Numbered from the stretch's first letter, positions 23,308 to 32,064 are shown. The stretch: DNA of 38,086 nucleotides from an uncultured Atopobiaceae bacterium (GCA_900770865.1 CAAGLU010000224.1:1-38086); one strand, 5' to 3'. Notes: generated from the letters alone by a model not told the origin. Program-made: numbers and translations.

Positions 23308-24087
23308 CTATGTGTGCGAGAACCGCCAAAAGGACTCATTGCCGATAAGCGTACGGAGCTCCTCCTCGCTCCCAACCTCCCAAGTTGGGGAGACCCCCCT
23401 CGCGTCCTGGGGCCGCTTACGCCTACGACGGTTAAGCCATACGCAGGCCATCCCCGCCGCACACGCACCCACAACGTCCGTGTCCCAGGCGTCACCCACA
23501 TAGATGCAGCGACCGGGCGTTGTGCCAAGGTGGTCGCATGCGTAGTCAAAGAGCGCCGGGTCGGGCTTTGCCAGGCCCACGGCCTGTGAGACAAAGACGG
23601 CCCCGGGAGAGACCCACCGCGCTATGCCGAGAATGCCGAGCTTCTCAGCCTGGAGCTCCTTGCGGCCATTGGAGATCACGCCCACGCCCAGGCGGGCTCG
23701 CGAGCGGCACGCATCCAGGCAGGATGCCATGGCAGGGGAGAGCGACATGGCCACGCCCGACTCGTCAGCGTAGACTCGTTGTGCCTCCACAGCGGTCTTG
23801 TGGTCGATGGAAACGCCAAAGTCGGCAAGGGTCTGCTGCATGCGCAGGGCATACTCCTCCGTAGTAGGGGTGCGCCGCGCCGAGAAGGCCGCAAATATGG
23901 GCCCGCTGTGCCTGCGGCTCGCGTCGTAGAGGGCTGCGTCAGTTGCACCGGGAAGGTCGCCGCAGACGCGCCTCACCGCATAGGCAAAGGGCTTAGCCTG
24001 GTCGTACAGGGTATCGTCGATGTCAAAGAAGACCACATCTACGCTCGGGCGAGCATCAAGCTCGCCGCTTCCTGCCGCCTGTCCCAT
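23308..24087 (-). CDS. HAD-superfamily hydrolase (YjjG-like)
   Basis: The 259-residue protein has HAD motif I FFDIDDTLYD, motif II ISNGRKELQ, motif III Lys in GLAKPDPALFDYA and motif IV YVGDAWDTDVVGA, with a helical cap. The subgroup acts on small phosphate esters such as nucleotides or phosphosugars; the C-terminal tail RRRRKRPQDARG is basic and not part of the fold. ATG 24087 has GGGGG just upstream; longer starts at 24138 or 24186 lack ribosome sites. It lies 41 bases upstream of the enoate-reductase gene on the same strand and divergent from serC. A role as phosphoserine phosphatase for the neighbouring serine pathway is possible but unsupported. Confidence 0.82.
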   Translation of the reverse strand: MGQAAGSGELDARPSVDVVFFDIDDTLYDQAKPFAYAVRRVCGDLPGATDAALYDASRRHSGPIFAAFSARRTPTTEEYALRMQQTLADFGVSIDHKTAVEAQRVYADESGVAMSLSPAMASCLDACRSRARLGVGVISNGRKELQAEKLGILGIARWVSPGAVFVSQAVGLAKPDPALFDYACDHLGTTPGRCIYVGDAWDTDVVGACAAGMACVWLNRRRRKRPQDARGVSPTWEVGSEEELRTLIGNESFWRFSHT

Positions 24088-24188
24088 AGAGCGCCCCCTT
24101 GCTCGAAGCCGTTGGTCCAAGTCTAGCAGCTGGTGCATGGGCAGCGTTCGATGGTCGCGAGGCAACACCCCCGCACTAATTCCCACCG

Positions 24189-24272
24189 GGCTCCTAGGTT
24201 ATCAAAGCGTAACGGATGAAAACTCTCGTCATTCGCCGGCTATCATGTTGAAACACGAGCCGACTAGGAGCC
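24189..24272 (+). promoter_or_regulatory. serC upstream region with flanking 9-bp inverted repeat
   Basis: GGCTCCTAG (24189-24197) and CTAGGAGCC (24264-24272) are exact inverted copies 66 bases apart, bracketing a TATCAT -10-like box at 24241-24246. No good -35 box is present. The repeat could be a looped operator or the base of an RNA stem. Confidence 0.3.
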
Positions 24273-24331
24273 GAGCGCCTGCGCGGCTGCAGCCGGGAAA
24301 CCGCGATGCACCAGAATTTGGAGTGATCTAC

Positions 24332-25420
24332 ATGGCACGCGTGTACAACTTCTCCGCCGGCCCCGCCGTACTTCCGGAGGAGGTGCTCTCTCGCGCGGGT
24401 TCTGAGATCCTCGACTACCAGGGTTCCGGCATGTCCGTCATGGAGATGAGCCACAGGTCCAAGGTCTTCCAGGGCATCATCGACAAGGCCGAGGCCGACA
24501 TCCGCACCCTTATGGGTATTCCCGAGAACTACAAGGTCCTTTTCCTGCAGGGTGGTGATTCGCTGCTCTTTGCGACCACCTTCATCAACCTTGCCCCGCA
24601 CCGCAAGGCAGACTTCGTGATCACGGGTAACTGGGCAAAGAAGGCGTACCAGGAGGCTCAGATCCTTGGCGACCCCAACGTGGTGGCAAGCTCGGCAGAC
24701 AAGAACTTCACCTACATCCCCGACTGCTCGGACCTCCCCATCCGCGAGGACACCGACTACCTCTATATCTGCCAGAACAACACCATCTACGGCACGCAAT
24801 ACCACACCCTGCCCAACGCGAAGGGCCACACGCTTGTTGCCGACCAGAGCTCGATGTTCCTCTCCGAGCCTGTTGACGTGACCAAGTTTGGGTGCATCCA
24901 CGCGGGTGTCCAGAAGAACGTTGGTCCCGCCGGCGTGCAGATTGTGATTGTGCGCGGGGACCTCATCCCCGATGACCTCCCCGGCGTTCCCACAATGCTG
25001 CGCTTCAAGACGCAGGCCGACAAGGGCTCGCTCTACAACACGCCCAACTGCTGGGGCATCTACATGTGCGGCCTGGTGTTCCAGTGGCTGCTCGAGAACG
25101 GCGGCCTTGCAGCCATGCACGAGAAGAACGCCGAGAAGGCCAAGATCCTCTACGACTACCTTGACGCCTCTGAGCTCTTCCACCCCACGGTTACCGACCC
25201 AGAGAGCCGCTCTCTTATGAACGTGCCCTTCGTCACGGGCGACAAGGACCTCGACGCCGAGTTTGTCGCCCAGGCGGCAGAGGCCGGTCTCGTGAACCTC
25301 AAGGGTCACCGCACCGTTGGCGGCATGCGCGCCTCCATCTACAACGCCATGCCCAAGGCGGGCGTCGAGGCGCTCGTGAACTTCATGGATGGCTTCGAGC
25401 GCTCCCACAAGAAGGCCTAG
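24332..25420 (+). CDS. serC: phosphoserine aminotransferase
   Basis: SerC converts 3-phosphohydroxypyruvate and glutamate to phosphoserine in serine biosynthesis. The 362-residue protein begins VYNFSAGPAVLPEEVL, a strong SerC signature, and carries the PLP lysine in HAGVQKNVGPAG (about residue 196). SGMSVMEMSHRS binds substrate. The PLP-phosphate loop reads QGGDSLLF, with Asp where a small residue is commoner. Length is normal. ATG 24332 follows TTGGAG. serA lies 54 bases downstream on the same strand and the palindromic terminator after serA ends the unit. Confidence 0.95.
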   Translation: MARVYNFSAGPAVLPEEVLSRAGSEILDYQGSGMSVMEMSHRSKVFQGIIDKAEADIRTLMGIPENYKVLFLQGGDSLLFATTFINLAPHRKADFVITGNWAKKAYQEAQILGDPNVVASSADKNFTYIPDCSDLPIREDTDYLYICQNNTIYGTQYHTLPNAKGHTLVADQSSMFLSEPVDVTKFGCIHAGVQKNVGPAGVQIVIVRGDLIPDDLPGVPTMLRFKTQADKGSLYNTPNCWGIYMCGLVFQWLLENGGLAAMHEKNAEKAKILYDYLDASELFHPTVTDPESRSLMNVPFVTGDKDLDAEFVAQAAEAGLVNLKGHRTVGGMRASIYNAMPKAGVEALVNFMDGFERSHKKA

Positions 25421-25474
25421 ACCATCTCGCCAGCGCTTTTGCCACCATTCCACAAGACCCAAGGAGCCATCCAC

Positions 25475-26641
25475 ATGTACAAGGTTCACTGCATGAACAA
25501 CATCGCCAAGGCAGGCACCGATCGCCTTGGGGCCAACTACGAACTCACCGACGCCCTCGAGGACGCCGACGCCATCATGGTGAGGAGCGCGAGCCTCCAC
25601 GAGACCCAGTTCCCCAAGGGCCTTCTCGCCATCGCACGTGCCGGTGCCGGCGTGAACAACATTCCGCTCGACCGCTGCGCTGACGAGGGCATCGTTGTCT
25701 TCAACACGCCCGGTGCCAATGCAAACGCCGTGAAGGAGCTCGTCTTTGCGGGGCTGCTTCTTGCCAGCCGCGACATCGTAGGCGGTATCGAGTGGGTGCG
25801 CGACAACGCCGACGACCCTGATCTCGCCAAGCACGCCGAGAAGGCCAAGAAGCAGTTTGCCGGTCACGAGCTTGCCGGCAAGCGCCTGGGCGTCATTGGC
25901 CTTGGCGCCATTGGTGCCGCCGTGGCCAACACCGCCACCCGCTTTGGCATGCAGGCCGTGGGCTATGACCCGTACCTCTCGGTCTCTGCCGCGTGGAACC
26001 TCGACCGCCGCATCGAGCACGCCGACGACCTCTCCCGCCTTGTCGCCGATTGCGACTACATCACCATCCACGTGCCCGCCATGGACTCCACCAAGAACAT
26101 GATCAACGCCGAGCTCATCTCGCAGATGAAGCCCGGAGCCGTGGTCCTCAACTTTGCCCGCAACACCATCGTGGACGAGCGGGCCATGGCCGCCGCCCTT
26201 GCCGAGGGCCACATTGCCCGCTACGTGACGGACTTCCCCAATCCCATCTCGGCCGACATGAAGAACGCGATCGTCCTGCCGCACCTGGGTGCCTCCACCA
26301 CCGAGGCGGAGGAGAACTGTGCCGTCATGGCCGCAGAGGAGCTGCGTGACTTCATCGAGAACGGCAACATCACGCACTCCGTGAACTTTGGCGCCGTTGA
26401 CCTTGGCCCCATTGCCACCGGCGAGCGCCTGGCCATCATCCACCAGAACGTGCAGGGCATGATTGGCAAGTTCTCGCAGTACCTGGCCGACAGCGGCATC
26501 AACATCGAGAACATGGCAAACAAGAGCCGCGGCACAATGGCCTACACGCTCATCGACATTGCAGGCGAGGTGCCGACGGACGTCATTGATCACCTTGCTC
26601 AGGCCGACGGCGTCCGGCGCATCCGTGTGATTCGCGCGTAA
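25475..26641 (+). CDS. serA: D-3-phosphoglycerate dehydrogenase with C-terminal ACT domain
   Basis: SerA oxidises 3-phosphoglycerate with NAD as the first step of serine synthesis. The 388-residue protein has the NAD motif VIGLGAIGAAVA near residue 145, catalytic Arg in NFARNTIVDE, and catalytic His in LPHLGASTTEAEENCA. The last 75 residues form an ACT domain (LAIIHQNVQGMIGKFSQYL), which usually gives serine feedback control. It belongs to the short, single-ACT class, without the intervening domain of mycobacterial SerA. In the substrate loop, RN replaces the more usual RG. ATG 25475 follows AAGGAG. Partner gene: serC. Confidence 0.95.
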   Translation: MYKVHCMNNIAKAGTDRLGANYELTDALEDADAIMVRSASLHETQFPKGLLAIARAGAGVNNIPLDRCADEGIVVFNTPGANANAVKELVFAGLLLASRDIVGGIEWVRDNADDPDLAKHAEKAKKQFAGHELAGKRLGVIGLGAIGAAVANTATRFGMQAVGYDPYLSVSAAWNLDRRIEHADDLSRLVADCDYITIHVPAMDSTKNMINAELISQMKPGAVVLNFARNTIVDERAMAAALAEGHIARYVTDFPNPISADMKNAIVLPHLGASTTEAEENCAVMAAEELRDFIENGNITHSVNFGAVDLGPIATGERLAIIHQNVQGMIGKFSQYLADSGINIENMANKSRGTMAYTLIDIAGEVPTDVIDHLAQADGVRRIRVIRA

Positions 26642-26672
26642 CCCTGCCTCGCGCAAGGTCCCGTCATGCAAT

Positions 26673-26712
26673 CGCCCCATCCAGATGCATCTGGATGGGG
26701 CGGTTTCTCTTT
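26673..26712 (+). terminator. palindromic terminator of serC-serA
   Basis: Bases 26673-26702 are a perfect 30-bp palindrome (CGCCCCATCCAGATG and its complement, no spacer), followed by TTTCTCTTT. The stem is symmetrical, so it may also slow transcription from the convergent DUF1292 gene. Confidence 0.9.
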
Positions 26713-26747
26713 GCAATGCGCTCTGCGTGGAGCGCGACCCAACGGCG

Positions 26748-27089
26748 CTACTCCATGAGCGACTGGTACTCTGCGGCCACGGCGTCAAACTCGGCGTCAT
26801 CCTCGATGGGCACGATGTCGTTGGTGCCGTCATCATGCTCGACGTACCCGTAGAGGTAGAGCGACTCCTGGTTGCCCTCTGGCGCAAGCGCAATGTACTC
26901 CCTGCCGTCATACGGGAAAATCCCCAGCACATCACACTTCTCCGAGGTGCCGTCATCGTATTCGAGAGTTATGGTCTCGGGGTCGTCGTCGGCCCAGCCA
27001 CCTTGGTCCCCGAAGTCATAGTCATCGTCTCCCTCCGGCTCGTCAAAGTCGAGCTCGGCGTCTTCGAAGTACTCCTCGTCTTCCGCCAT
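26748..27089 (-). CDS. DUF1292 family protein
   Basis: A very acidic 113-residue protein. The first 35 residues are almost all Asp, Glu and aromatic (MAEDEEYFEDAELDF), then a compact domain with the DUF1292 pattern: ITLEYDDGTSEKCDVLGIF, YIALAPEGNQESLYLYGYV and a C-terminal VAAEYQSLME. DUF1292 proteins (YrzB-like) are common near the alaS/ruvX genes in Firmicutes and have no established function. I chose ATG 27089, preceded by AAGGAG; an upstream frame extension is basic and out of character. A hairpin GGGCGC-CTCCT-GCGCCC (27112-27128) lies in its leader, and TAAACT (27137-27142 on this strand) may be the -10 box. Confidence 0.85.
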   Translation of the reverse strand: MAEDEEYFEDAELDFDEPEGDDDYDFGDQGGWADDDPETITLEYDDGTSEKCDVLGIFPYDGREYIALAPEGNQESLYLYGYVEHDDGTNDIVPIEDDAEFDAVAAEYQSLME

Positions 27090-27258
27090 GGCTACTCCTT
27101 CTTTCGGGACCGGGCGCCTCCTGCGCCCATAGACAGAGTTTATCTGCATAATCATTTCTTGAACGTGAAAGCGGCGCCTTCTCGGTGAGTAGCCCAAATT
27201 ACGCCGTCTACCATGGAAAAGACAAATTCACCAGACCGTGGGCGGTAGAAGGGAAACC

Positions 27259-28653
27259 ATGAGCGGTATCAATGTATACGCGCATTACACAAGCGAGGAA
27301 GACTACCCAGACCTCGACTATTCCGGCGCCTGCGAGCGTCTTGCGAGCGCAATCTCCTGCAAGACCATAGACCATGGCGAGAAGACCGAGGACGTACCCT
27401 TCGAGCGCCTGCACGCGCTCGTGCGCTCCTCGTTTCCGCACATCATGGCGGCGTCCACCTTCGAGGAGGTGGGGAGAAACCTTCTCATCACCTGCCCGGG
27501 GACAGACCCTTCGCTTCCCTGTGCGCTGCTCCTGGCCCACCAGGACGTAGTTCCAGTAGTCCCCGGCACGGAGAATGACTGGCTGCACAATGCCTTTGCC
27601 GGTGACCTCGATGAGACCTTCATCTGGGGCAGGGGAGCGCTCGACATCAAGGACATGCTCATGGGAGAGCTTGAGGCGCTTGAGTATCTCCTCTCCAAAG
27701 GCGACCGCCCACGCCGCACCGTCATCCTGGCCTTTGGCGCAGACGAGGAGACCGCAAGCGCAGGGGCCACCAAGCTGGCAGCCATGCTCAAGGAGCGCGG
27801 TGTACGCGCAGCGTGGCTGCTCGATGAGGGTACGACGACCATGTTTGACGGTGCTCTGTGGGGTGCCGCAGGTCGCGTGCTTGCCGATGTGTGCATCTCT
27901 CAGAAGGGCTACCTTGACCTGCGGCTGGACGCTCACGGCGTGGGCGGTCACTCCTCGAACCCCTTTGGAGGCACCTCACTGGAGCGCCTCTGCGTGGCAA
28001 TCTCGCGCGTCGTGGAGTCGTGCCCGGCGCCCTGGCTCACCCCGATCGTGCGCGACACTTTCCGCGCGCTTGCGCCTCACATCACCGAGGAGCCGCTCCA
28101 CACGCTCGTCCAGGACGTGGATGCCAACGCCGAGAAGATCGCCTCACTTGCCGCATCCAGGCGCGACCTCTACCCCTTCGTGGCAACCACGATGGCCGTC
28201 GACATGCTCCAGGGTGGCTCTGCTGCGCCCAACGTGATGCCCGGCGACGTGAGTGCGACCATCAACTTCCGCCTCCTGCCGGGAACCACGGCAGACGACG
28301 TACTTGCCTGGGTAAAGGGCGCGCTGGACGGGACCGGCGTCACTGCGACGGCTGTCCATTACACGCCTGCGGGAAGGATGGATTCAACGAGCGGGGCCGG
28401 TTATGCGGAGGTCGCCGAGGCGCTCGAGCACTACTACCGTGACGTTGACGTGGTGCCCTCGTTTGTATGCGGCGGCACCGACGCAATTCGCTACGAGGCG
28501 GTCTGCGACTCCATCCTTCGCGTCATCCCCTTTAGGCCCACGCCGGAGGAGGAGGCAACGGGTGTTCACGGCGTGAACGAGCGCATCTCTCGCCGCACAT
28601 ACGCGCAGGGCATCCGCGTTCTGGTGCGCCTTCTGGAGAGGACCATCCTCTAG
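27259..28653 (+). CDS. M20-family metallopeptidase/amidohydrolase (carboxypeptidase S-like)
   Basis: The 464-residue protein has the M20 zinc and catalytic motifs: LLLAHQDVVPV (first His), WGRGALDIKD (bridging Asp), ADEETASAG (catalytic Glu and metal Glu) and a dimerisation-domain motif VGGHSSNPFGG. The last metal His is in GVHGVNERIS. Its length and the initial motif suggest the carboxypeptidase S or aminoacylase-like branch that removes C-terminal residues or deacylates amino acids. No signal peptide is seen, so it is cytosolic. ATG 27259 with GAAGGGAAA upstream is preferred to the in-frame GTG at 27238. It is divergent from the DUF1292 gene. Confidence 0.9.
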   Translation: MSGINVYAHYTSEEDYPDLDYSGACERLASAISCKTIDHGEKTEDVPFERLHALVRSSFPHIMAASTFEEVGRNLLITCPGTDPSLPCALLLAHQDVVPVVPGTENDWLHNAFAGDLDETFIWGRGALDIKDMLMGELEALEYLLSKGDRPRRTVILAFGADEETASAGATKLAAMLKERGVRAAWLLDEGTTTMFDGALWGAAGRVLADVCISQKGYLDLRLDAHGVGGHSSNPFGGTSLERLCVAISRVVESCPAPWLTPIVRDTFRALAPHITEEPLHTLVQDVDANAEKIASLAASRRDLYPFVATTMAVDMLQGGSAAPNVMPGDVSATINFRLLPGTTADDVLAWVKGALDGTGVTATAVHYTPAGRMDSTSGAGYAEVAEALEHYYRDVDVVPSFVCGGTDAIRYEAVCDSILRVIPFRPTPEEEATGVHGVNERISRRTYAQGIRVLVRLLERTIL

Positions 28654-28737
28654 TCAGACTTATCTGTGCGAGGGCATCAGGGTCTGGTCAGGTTTTGGGG
28701 TCACTGGCGAAAAGGCGGAGAGTGCGTGCATTTGGGG

Positions 28738-28776
28738 TAGTATGAGGACTTCAGGGGCATCCGCACGTGTGCGGAT
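28738..28776 (+). promoter_or_regulatory. candidate pgsA promoter with operator-like palindrome
   Basis: TAGTAT (28738-28743) is a plausible -10 box. ATCCGCAC-GT-GTGCGGAT (28759-28776), an exact eight-base inverted repeat, lies about 10 bases past the expected start and 34 bases before the GTG of pgsA, a typical place for a repressor site. Confidence 0.35.
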
Positions 28777-28809
28777 TGCCGGATTGGATTGCGCCAGAAG
28801 GGCAGTGTT

Positions 28810-29547
28810 GTGGCAAGAAAACTCGAGAGCTTGGGTTCCCAGATCAGGAGCGTGACCGACTCGGACGCCGAGTCCGCCCAACGTGCGGGTACCACCACCG
28901 CGCCGGTAGGGACGTCAGAGAACCCCTCGTTCAAGATTCTCACCGTAGCCAACGTTATCACGGCATGCCGCCTAGCCCTCACGATTGCCTTTCTCGTACT
29001 CTTTGTGCGGGGCACAAATCGAGTGCTGGCGCTGAGCTTCTATGCCATCGCGGCCGTGACGGATTTCCTGGATGGCCAGATCGCTCGCCGCACCCAAACA
29101 GTAAGCTGGCTTGGCAAGGTCATGGATCCCATCATGGACCGTGTGCTGCTCTTCACCGGCGTCTTGGCCATCGTGCTTACCGGCGAGCTGCCCGCGTGGG
29201 TCGCGGTGCTCGTCATAGGCCGAGACTGCTACCTGGGCATTGGCGCCCTCATCCTGCAGAAGTACCGCCGTCGCCCCGTTGACGTGGTCTACATAGGTAA
29301 GGTCACTACGGCACTTCTTATGTTTGGCTTCTGCGACCTCCTGCTGGGAGCCCCCATTGTGCCTGGTCTGGGTCTGGCTAACGTTTCCTGGCTCCCCGGC
29401 CTCAACGCACAGCCTGCCGCTCTTGGCATCTTCTTTGTCTACGCCGGCCTTGTTTGCTCGATAACCACAGCGGTCATCTACACCCGCGAGGGCATTGAGA
29501 TTCGCCGCGAGGCGCTTTCTGAGCAGGAGGGGGAGGGGGACAAGTGA
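28810..29547 (+). CDS. pgsA: CDP-diacylglycerol-glycerol-3-phosphate 3-phosphatidyltransferase (CDP-alcohol phosphatidyltransferase family)
   Basis: This membrane enzyme makes phosphatidylglycerol phosphate from CDP-diacylglycerol. The full CDP-alcohol phosphatidyltransferase motif is present: Asp85, Asp88-Gly89, Ala92-Arg93, Gly102, Asp106 and Asp110. Several hydrophobic helices surround it, and a hydrophilic N-terminus of about 45 residues precedes them. I start at GTG 28810, eight bases after AGAAGG; the in-frame TTG at 28789 has a poorer site. The next gene overlaps (GTGA), so the unit continues into a cell-wall carboxypeptidase. The exact alcohol acceptor (glycerol phosphate versus inositol or another) is not proven by the motif. 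Confidence 0.85.
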   Translation: MARKLESLGSQIRSVTDSDAESAQRAGTTTAPVGTSENPSFKILTVANVITACRLALTIAFLVLFVRGTNRVLALSFYAIAAVTDFLDGQIARRTQTVSWLGKVMDPIMDRVLLFTGVLAIVLTGELPAWVAVLVIGRDCYLGIGALILQKYRRRPVDVVYIGKVTTALLMFGFCDLLLGAPIVPGLGLANVSWLPGLNAQPAALGIFFVYAGLVCSITTAVIYTREGIEIRREALSEQEGEGDK

Positions 29548-30692
29548 CCACCCTGCGAAAGCCAACCGCTGCAGCGGCGCTTCTCGTCCTTGCTCTGCTC
29601 CTTGCGCTGCCTCAACTGGCGCGCGCCGACGAGATGGGCATCTCTGACCCCGTCCTGAGCGAGGCCCGGTGCGCCATCGTCGAGGATTCTGGCGGCAACG
29701 TGCTTTACGAGAAGAACGCGGACACGCAGATGCCCATGGCGTCCATCACCAAGGTCATGACTGCCATGGTCGCCCTCGACTCGGGAATTGACCTTGACAC
29801 TCCTTGCCAGATTCATGCAACGGACTTGGGCGCGGATTCCCAGACCGCAGGCTTTGTGGAGGGTGACACCCCCACGTTGCGCGAGCTTCTCCGCGTGATG
29901 CTCATCTACTCGGCAAACGACGCCGCAGAGAACATTGCCCTTAACGTCGCCGGCTCAGAGGATGCCTTTGTCGAGCTCATGAACGAGAAGGCCCAAGAGC
30001 TGGGCATGACCAACACCCACTTCATGAACCCTCATGGCCTGGACGAGGACGGGCACTACTCCACCGTCTCTGACCTGGCACTTATGGGCAGGGTGGCCCT
30101 CTCTGAGTACCCGTTTATCGCCGGCACCGTGCACACACGCTCGGTAACCGTGAGCATGGCCGGGACGCAGAAGACGTTCTACTCGACAGACGAGCTCCTT
30201 GGGACCTACAAGGGGATTCGCGGCATCAAGACCGGCTACGTTGCGGGCAGTGCTGCCTTCCTCGGGGCCTGCCAGCGCAATGGTGTGGAGCTCTTCACCT
30301 GCGTTCTTGGTGCACAGACCAGCTCCGGTCGCTTTACCGACACGGTGTCGCTTCTCAACTGGGCGTACTCGAACTTCAAGCAGACCCCTGTGGCCAAGAG
30401 CTCGTGGATTGTGGGCGTGAGGCCCTATGCCGACAACTTTGCCATGACCTGCAAGGTCATGCCAACAGATGACGAAAGTGCCATCACGTGGCCGCAGGGT
30501 GGGAGCCTCTCCTTTAGCACGACCATGCTCCAGCGCAACCTCCTGGTTGAAGACGGGCAGCTCGTTGGGTCAACAACCTGGATGCAGGATGGCAGGACGG
30601 CGGGGAGCGTCCACTATACGGCTCACCTCACCTTGGACAACATTCCTCGCGTGAACGTGTTCACCTTGCCCCTCTATGGGTATGCCGCATAG
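29544..30692 (+). CDS. D-alanyl-D-alanine carboxypeptidase (PBP5/6 type, S11)
   Basis: The 382-residue protein has an N-terminal signal peptide (hydrophobic residues 9-27, ending LARADE) and all active-site motifs of S11 carboxypeptidases: Ser67-x-x-Lys70 (SITK), Ser123-x-Asn125 (SAN), and Lys229-Thr-Gly (KTG). A C-terminal beta domain follows (residues 285-360). It trims the terminal D-Ala of peptidoglycan stem peptides outside the membrane. No obvious C-terminal membrane anchor helix is seen; the last residues TLPLYGYAA are short and not strongly amphipathic. GTG start overlaps the pgsA stop with GAGGGGGAGG-like ribosome sequence upstream. Confidence 0.92.
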   Translation: MTTLRKPTAAAALLVLALLLALPQLARADEMGISDPVLSEARCAIVEDSGGNVLYEKNADTQMPMASITKVMTAMVALDSGIDLDTPCQIHATDLGADSQTAGFVEGDTPTLRELLRVMLIYSANDAAENIALNVAGSEDAFVELMNEKAQELGMTNTHFMNPHGLDEDGHYSTVSDLALMGRVALSEYPFIAGTVHTRSVTVSMAGTQKTFYSTDELLGTYKGIRGIKTGYVAGSAAFLGACQRNGVELFTCVLGAQTSSGRFTDTVSLLNWAYSNFKQTPVAKSSWIVGVRPYADNFAMTCKVMPTDDESAITWPQGGSLSFSTTMLQRNLLVEDGQLVGSTTWMQDGRTAGSVHYTAHLTLDNIPRVNVFTLPLYGYAA

Positions 30693-30741
30693 TGGACAAT
30701 GCAAACGGTGCCTGTAGACTTGGCGCCAGAAGGAGGCTCTT

Positions 30742-31635
30742 GTGGCAGACGAGCGTGAGCAGGGGAGCGGCCATGCGTCCCGAACGGTGCGTGGGGAGCT
30801 TTACGAGGAGCACCTTGCCCTTGGTGTGAGCTTTGATCGCGCCGAGGATACCGGACTAGCCTATCCCGCATCGTATGCGCACGAGCAGCCACTCGACCTT
30901 GCGCTCGAGGGGGCGGTGATCTCAGATCTTACCGGCGCTACGTACCGGCTGGTCTCTGGTGCACATCCGCAGGAGCTCTGCGAGGCGGCGTTCTGCGCGC
31001 GCAAGCTGCGCGTTGGCCAGTGTGCCTTCGAGCCGGCGCTCACAGGTGACGGCGCCATAACCTCGGTCGCGCTTCTCGCACGCACGGGAACGCATGAGTA
31101 CGTGCTGCTCGACCCCACGCGCAGGGGATCTGTGGTGGCAGGGTGGCTCACGTTCCTCTCGCAGGTGAGCAGCAACGGAAACGCGCCCTATGAGGGAACC
31201 TTCGTCGAGGAGGCAAGCGGCATGCTCGTGCCGCTGCTCATCATGGGCGCCCGGGGAAACGAGCTCCTGGCAGACTACCTTCCTTCTGCGGCCCGTGCGC
31301 TTCCTGCGCGAGGCGCCGTCGAGAGCGTGACGCTTGATGGCCACATCCCCGCGCTCCTAGTGGGCATGCCGGTGGACATTGCCGGAGGCGTGCCCGCCTA
31401 CGTGCTTCTCGTTCCAAAGACAGCCGCACGCGTGATGTGGCGAAGCCTCCTTTCCTTTACCTGGGTCGAGCCCGTGGGCCGCACCGCCGTTTTGGGCACC
31501 TGGTCGCAACTCCCCTGGTCGCAGAGGCTCGACTCCACAGACGTGGTGGAGATAGCGGAGCAGGACCTGCGTGCGTGGGGACTTCTGCGTCGTGGGAATG
31601 ACTTTGTCGGCGCACGTGGAATCCTGGAAGGGTAG
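30742..31635 (+). CDS. GcvT/YgfZ-like folate-binding fold protein lacking the T-protein acidic pair
   Basis: A 297-residue protein that resembles the first domains of glycine cleavage T-protein: a signature-like ALEGAVISDLTG near residues 54-65, FCARKLRVGQCAFEP (RLxxGQ-like) near 84-98, and WLTFL after 134. The position that in active T-protein reads GGIxDD is GAITSV here (about residues 104-109), so the catalytic Asp is missing. It is likely a non-catalytic or divergent relative of the aminomethyltransferase/YgfZ family, possibly a folate-dependent maturation factor. No gcvH or gcvP gene is nearby. GTG 30742 follows AAGGAGG. The RidA gene begins nine bases downstream, so they are probably cotranscribed. 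Confidence 0.6.
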   Translation: MADEREQGSGHASRTVRGELYEEHLALGVSFDRAEDTGLAYPASYAHEQPLDLALEGAVISDLTGATYRLVSGAHPQELCEAAFCARKLRVGQCAFEPALTGDGAITSVALLARTGTHEYVLLDPTRRGSVVAGWLTFLSQVSSNGNAPYEGTFVEEASGMLVPLLIMGARGNELLADYLPSAARALPARGAVESVTLDGHIPALLVGMPVDIAGGVPAYVLLVPKTAARVMWRSLLSFTWVEPVGRTAVLGTWSQLPWSQRLDSTDVVEIAEQDLRAWGLLRRGNDFVGARGILEG

Positions 31636-31644
31636 GAAGGTCAG

Positions 31645-32022
31645 ATGAAGTACGCGATCAACGCGGCCCAGGCGCCAGATGCCTACGGCTCCTGCTCGCA
31701 AGGCACAACGGCTGGGAGGTTTGTCTACACATCGGGACAGCTCCCCGTGGAACCAGACGGCAAGACCATCGTAGGCGCCTCCGTCGCAACGCAGACATCG
31801 CGCGTCATCGACATCATCGAAGCCATTCTCGCCGAGGTGGGCTGCTCGCTCTCGGATGTTGCGCAGACCACCGTCTACCTGTCCCGCATCGAGGATTTTG
31901 AGGCGATGGACAGGGTCTTTGCACAGCGCTTCCCGCAGCCCGCGCCCTCGCGCTCGGTGGTTGCGGTGTCTGCCCTTCCTCTTGGTGCGCTCGTCGAGAT
32001 GGACTGCGTGGCCTGCAGGTAA
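31645..32022 (+). CDS. RidA family enamine/imine deaminase
   Basis: RidA proteins hydrolyse reactive 2-aminoacrylate and related imines released by PLP enzymes. The 125-residue protein has the key Arg103 in PSRSVVAV and Glu118 in LVEMD, the counterparts of Arg105 and Glu120. YTSGQLPVEPDG and VAQTTVYLSRIEDF are family hallmarks. Trimeric, cytosolic. RBS is GGAAGG. It follows the GcvT-like gene by nine bases; 42 bases downstream begins the FHA-domain gene. Confidence 0.92.
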   Translation: MKYAINAAQAPDAYGSCSQGTTAGRFVYTSGQLPVEPDGKTIVGASVATQTSRVIDIIEAILAEVGCSLSDVAQTTVYLSRIEDFEAMDRVFAQRFPQPAPSRSVVAVSALPLGALVEMDCVACR

Positions 32023-32064
32023 GCGGTATCATGAGAGAGTAAGGTTTACTCGAGGGGAGATTCG

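Noticed and set aside
24194..26956. Long minus-strand frame (about 920 codons) opposite serC and serA
   Set aside because: Same reason: it spans two conserved genes in antisense and crosses a terminator and intergenic DNA with no recognisable motif.
30700..30730. GGCGCCAGAA, similar to the hairpin motif near recQ
   Set aside because: It overlaps the ribosome-binding site of the GcvT-like gene and lacks the TGACGCC half and flanking arms.
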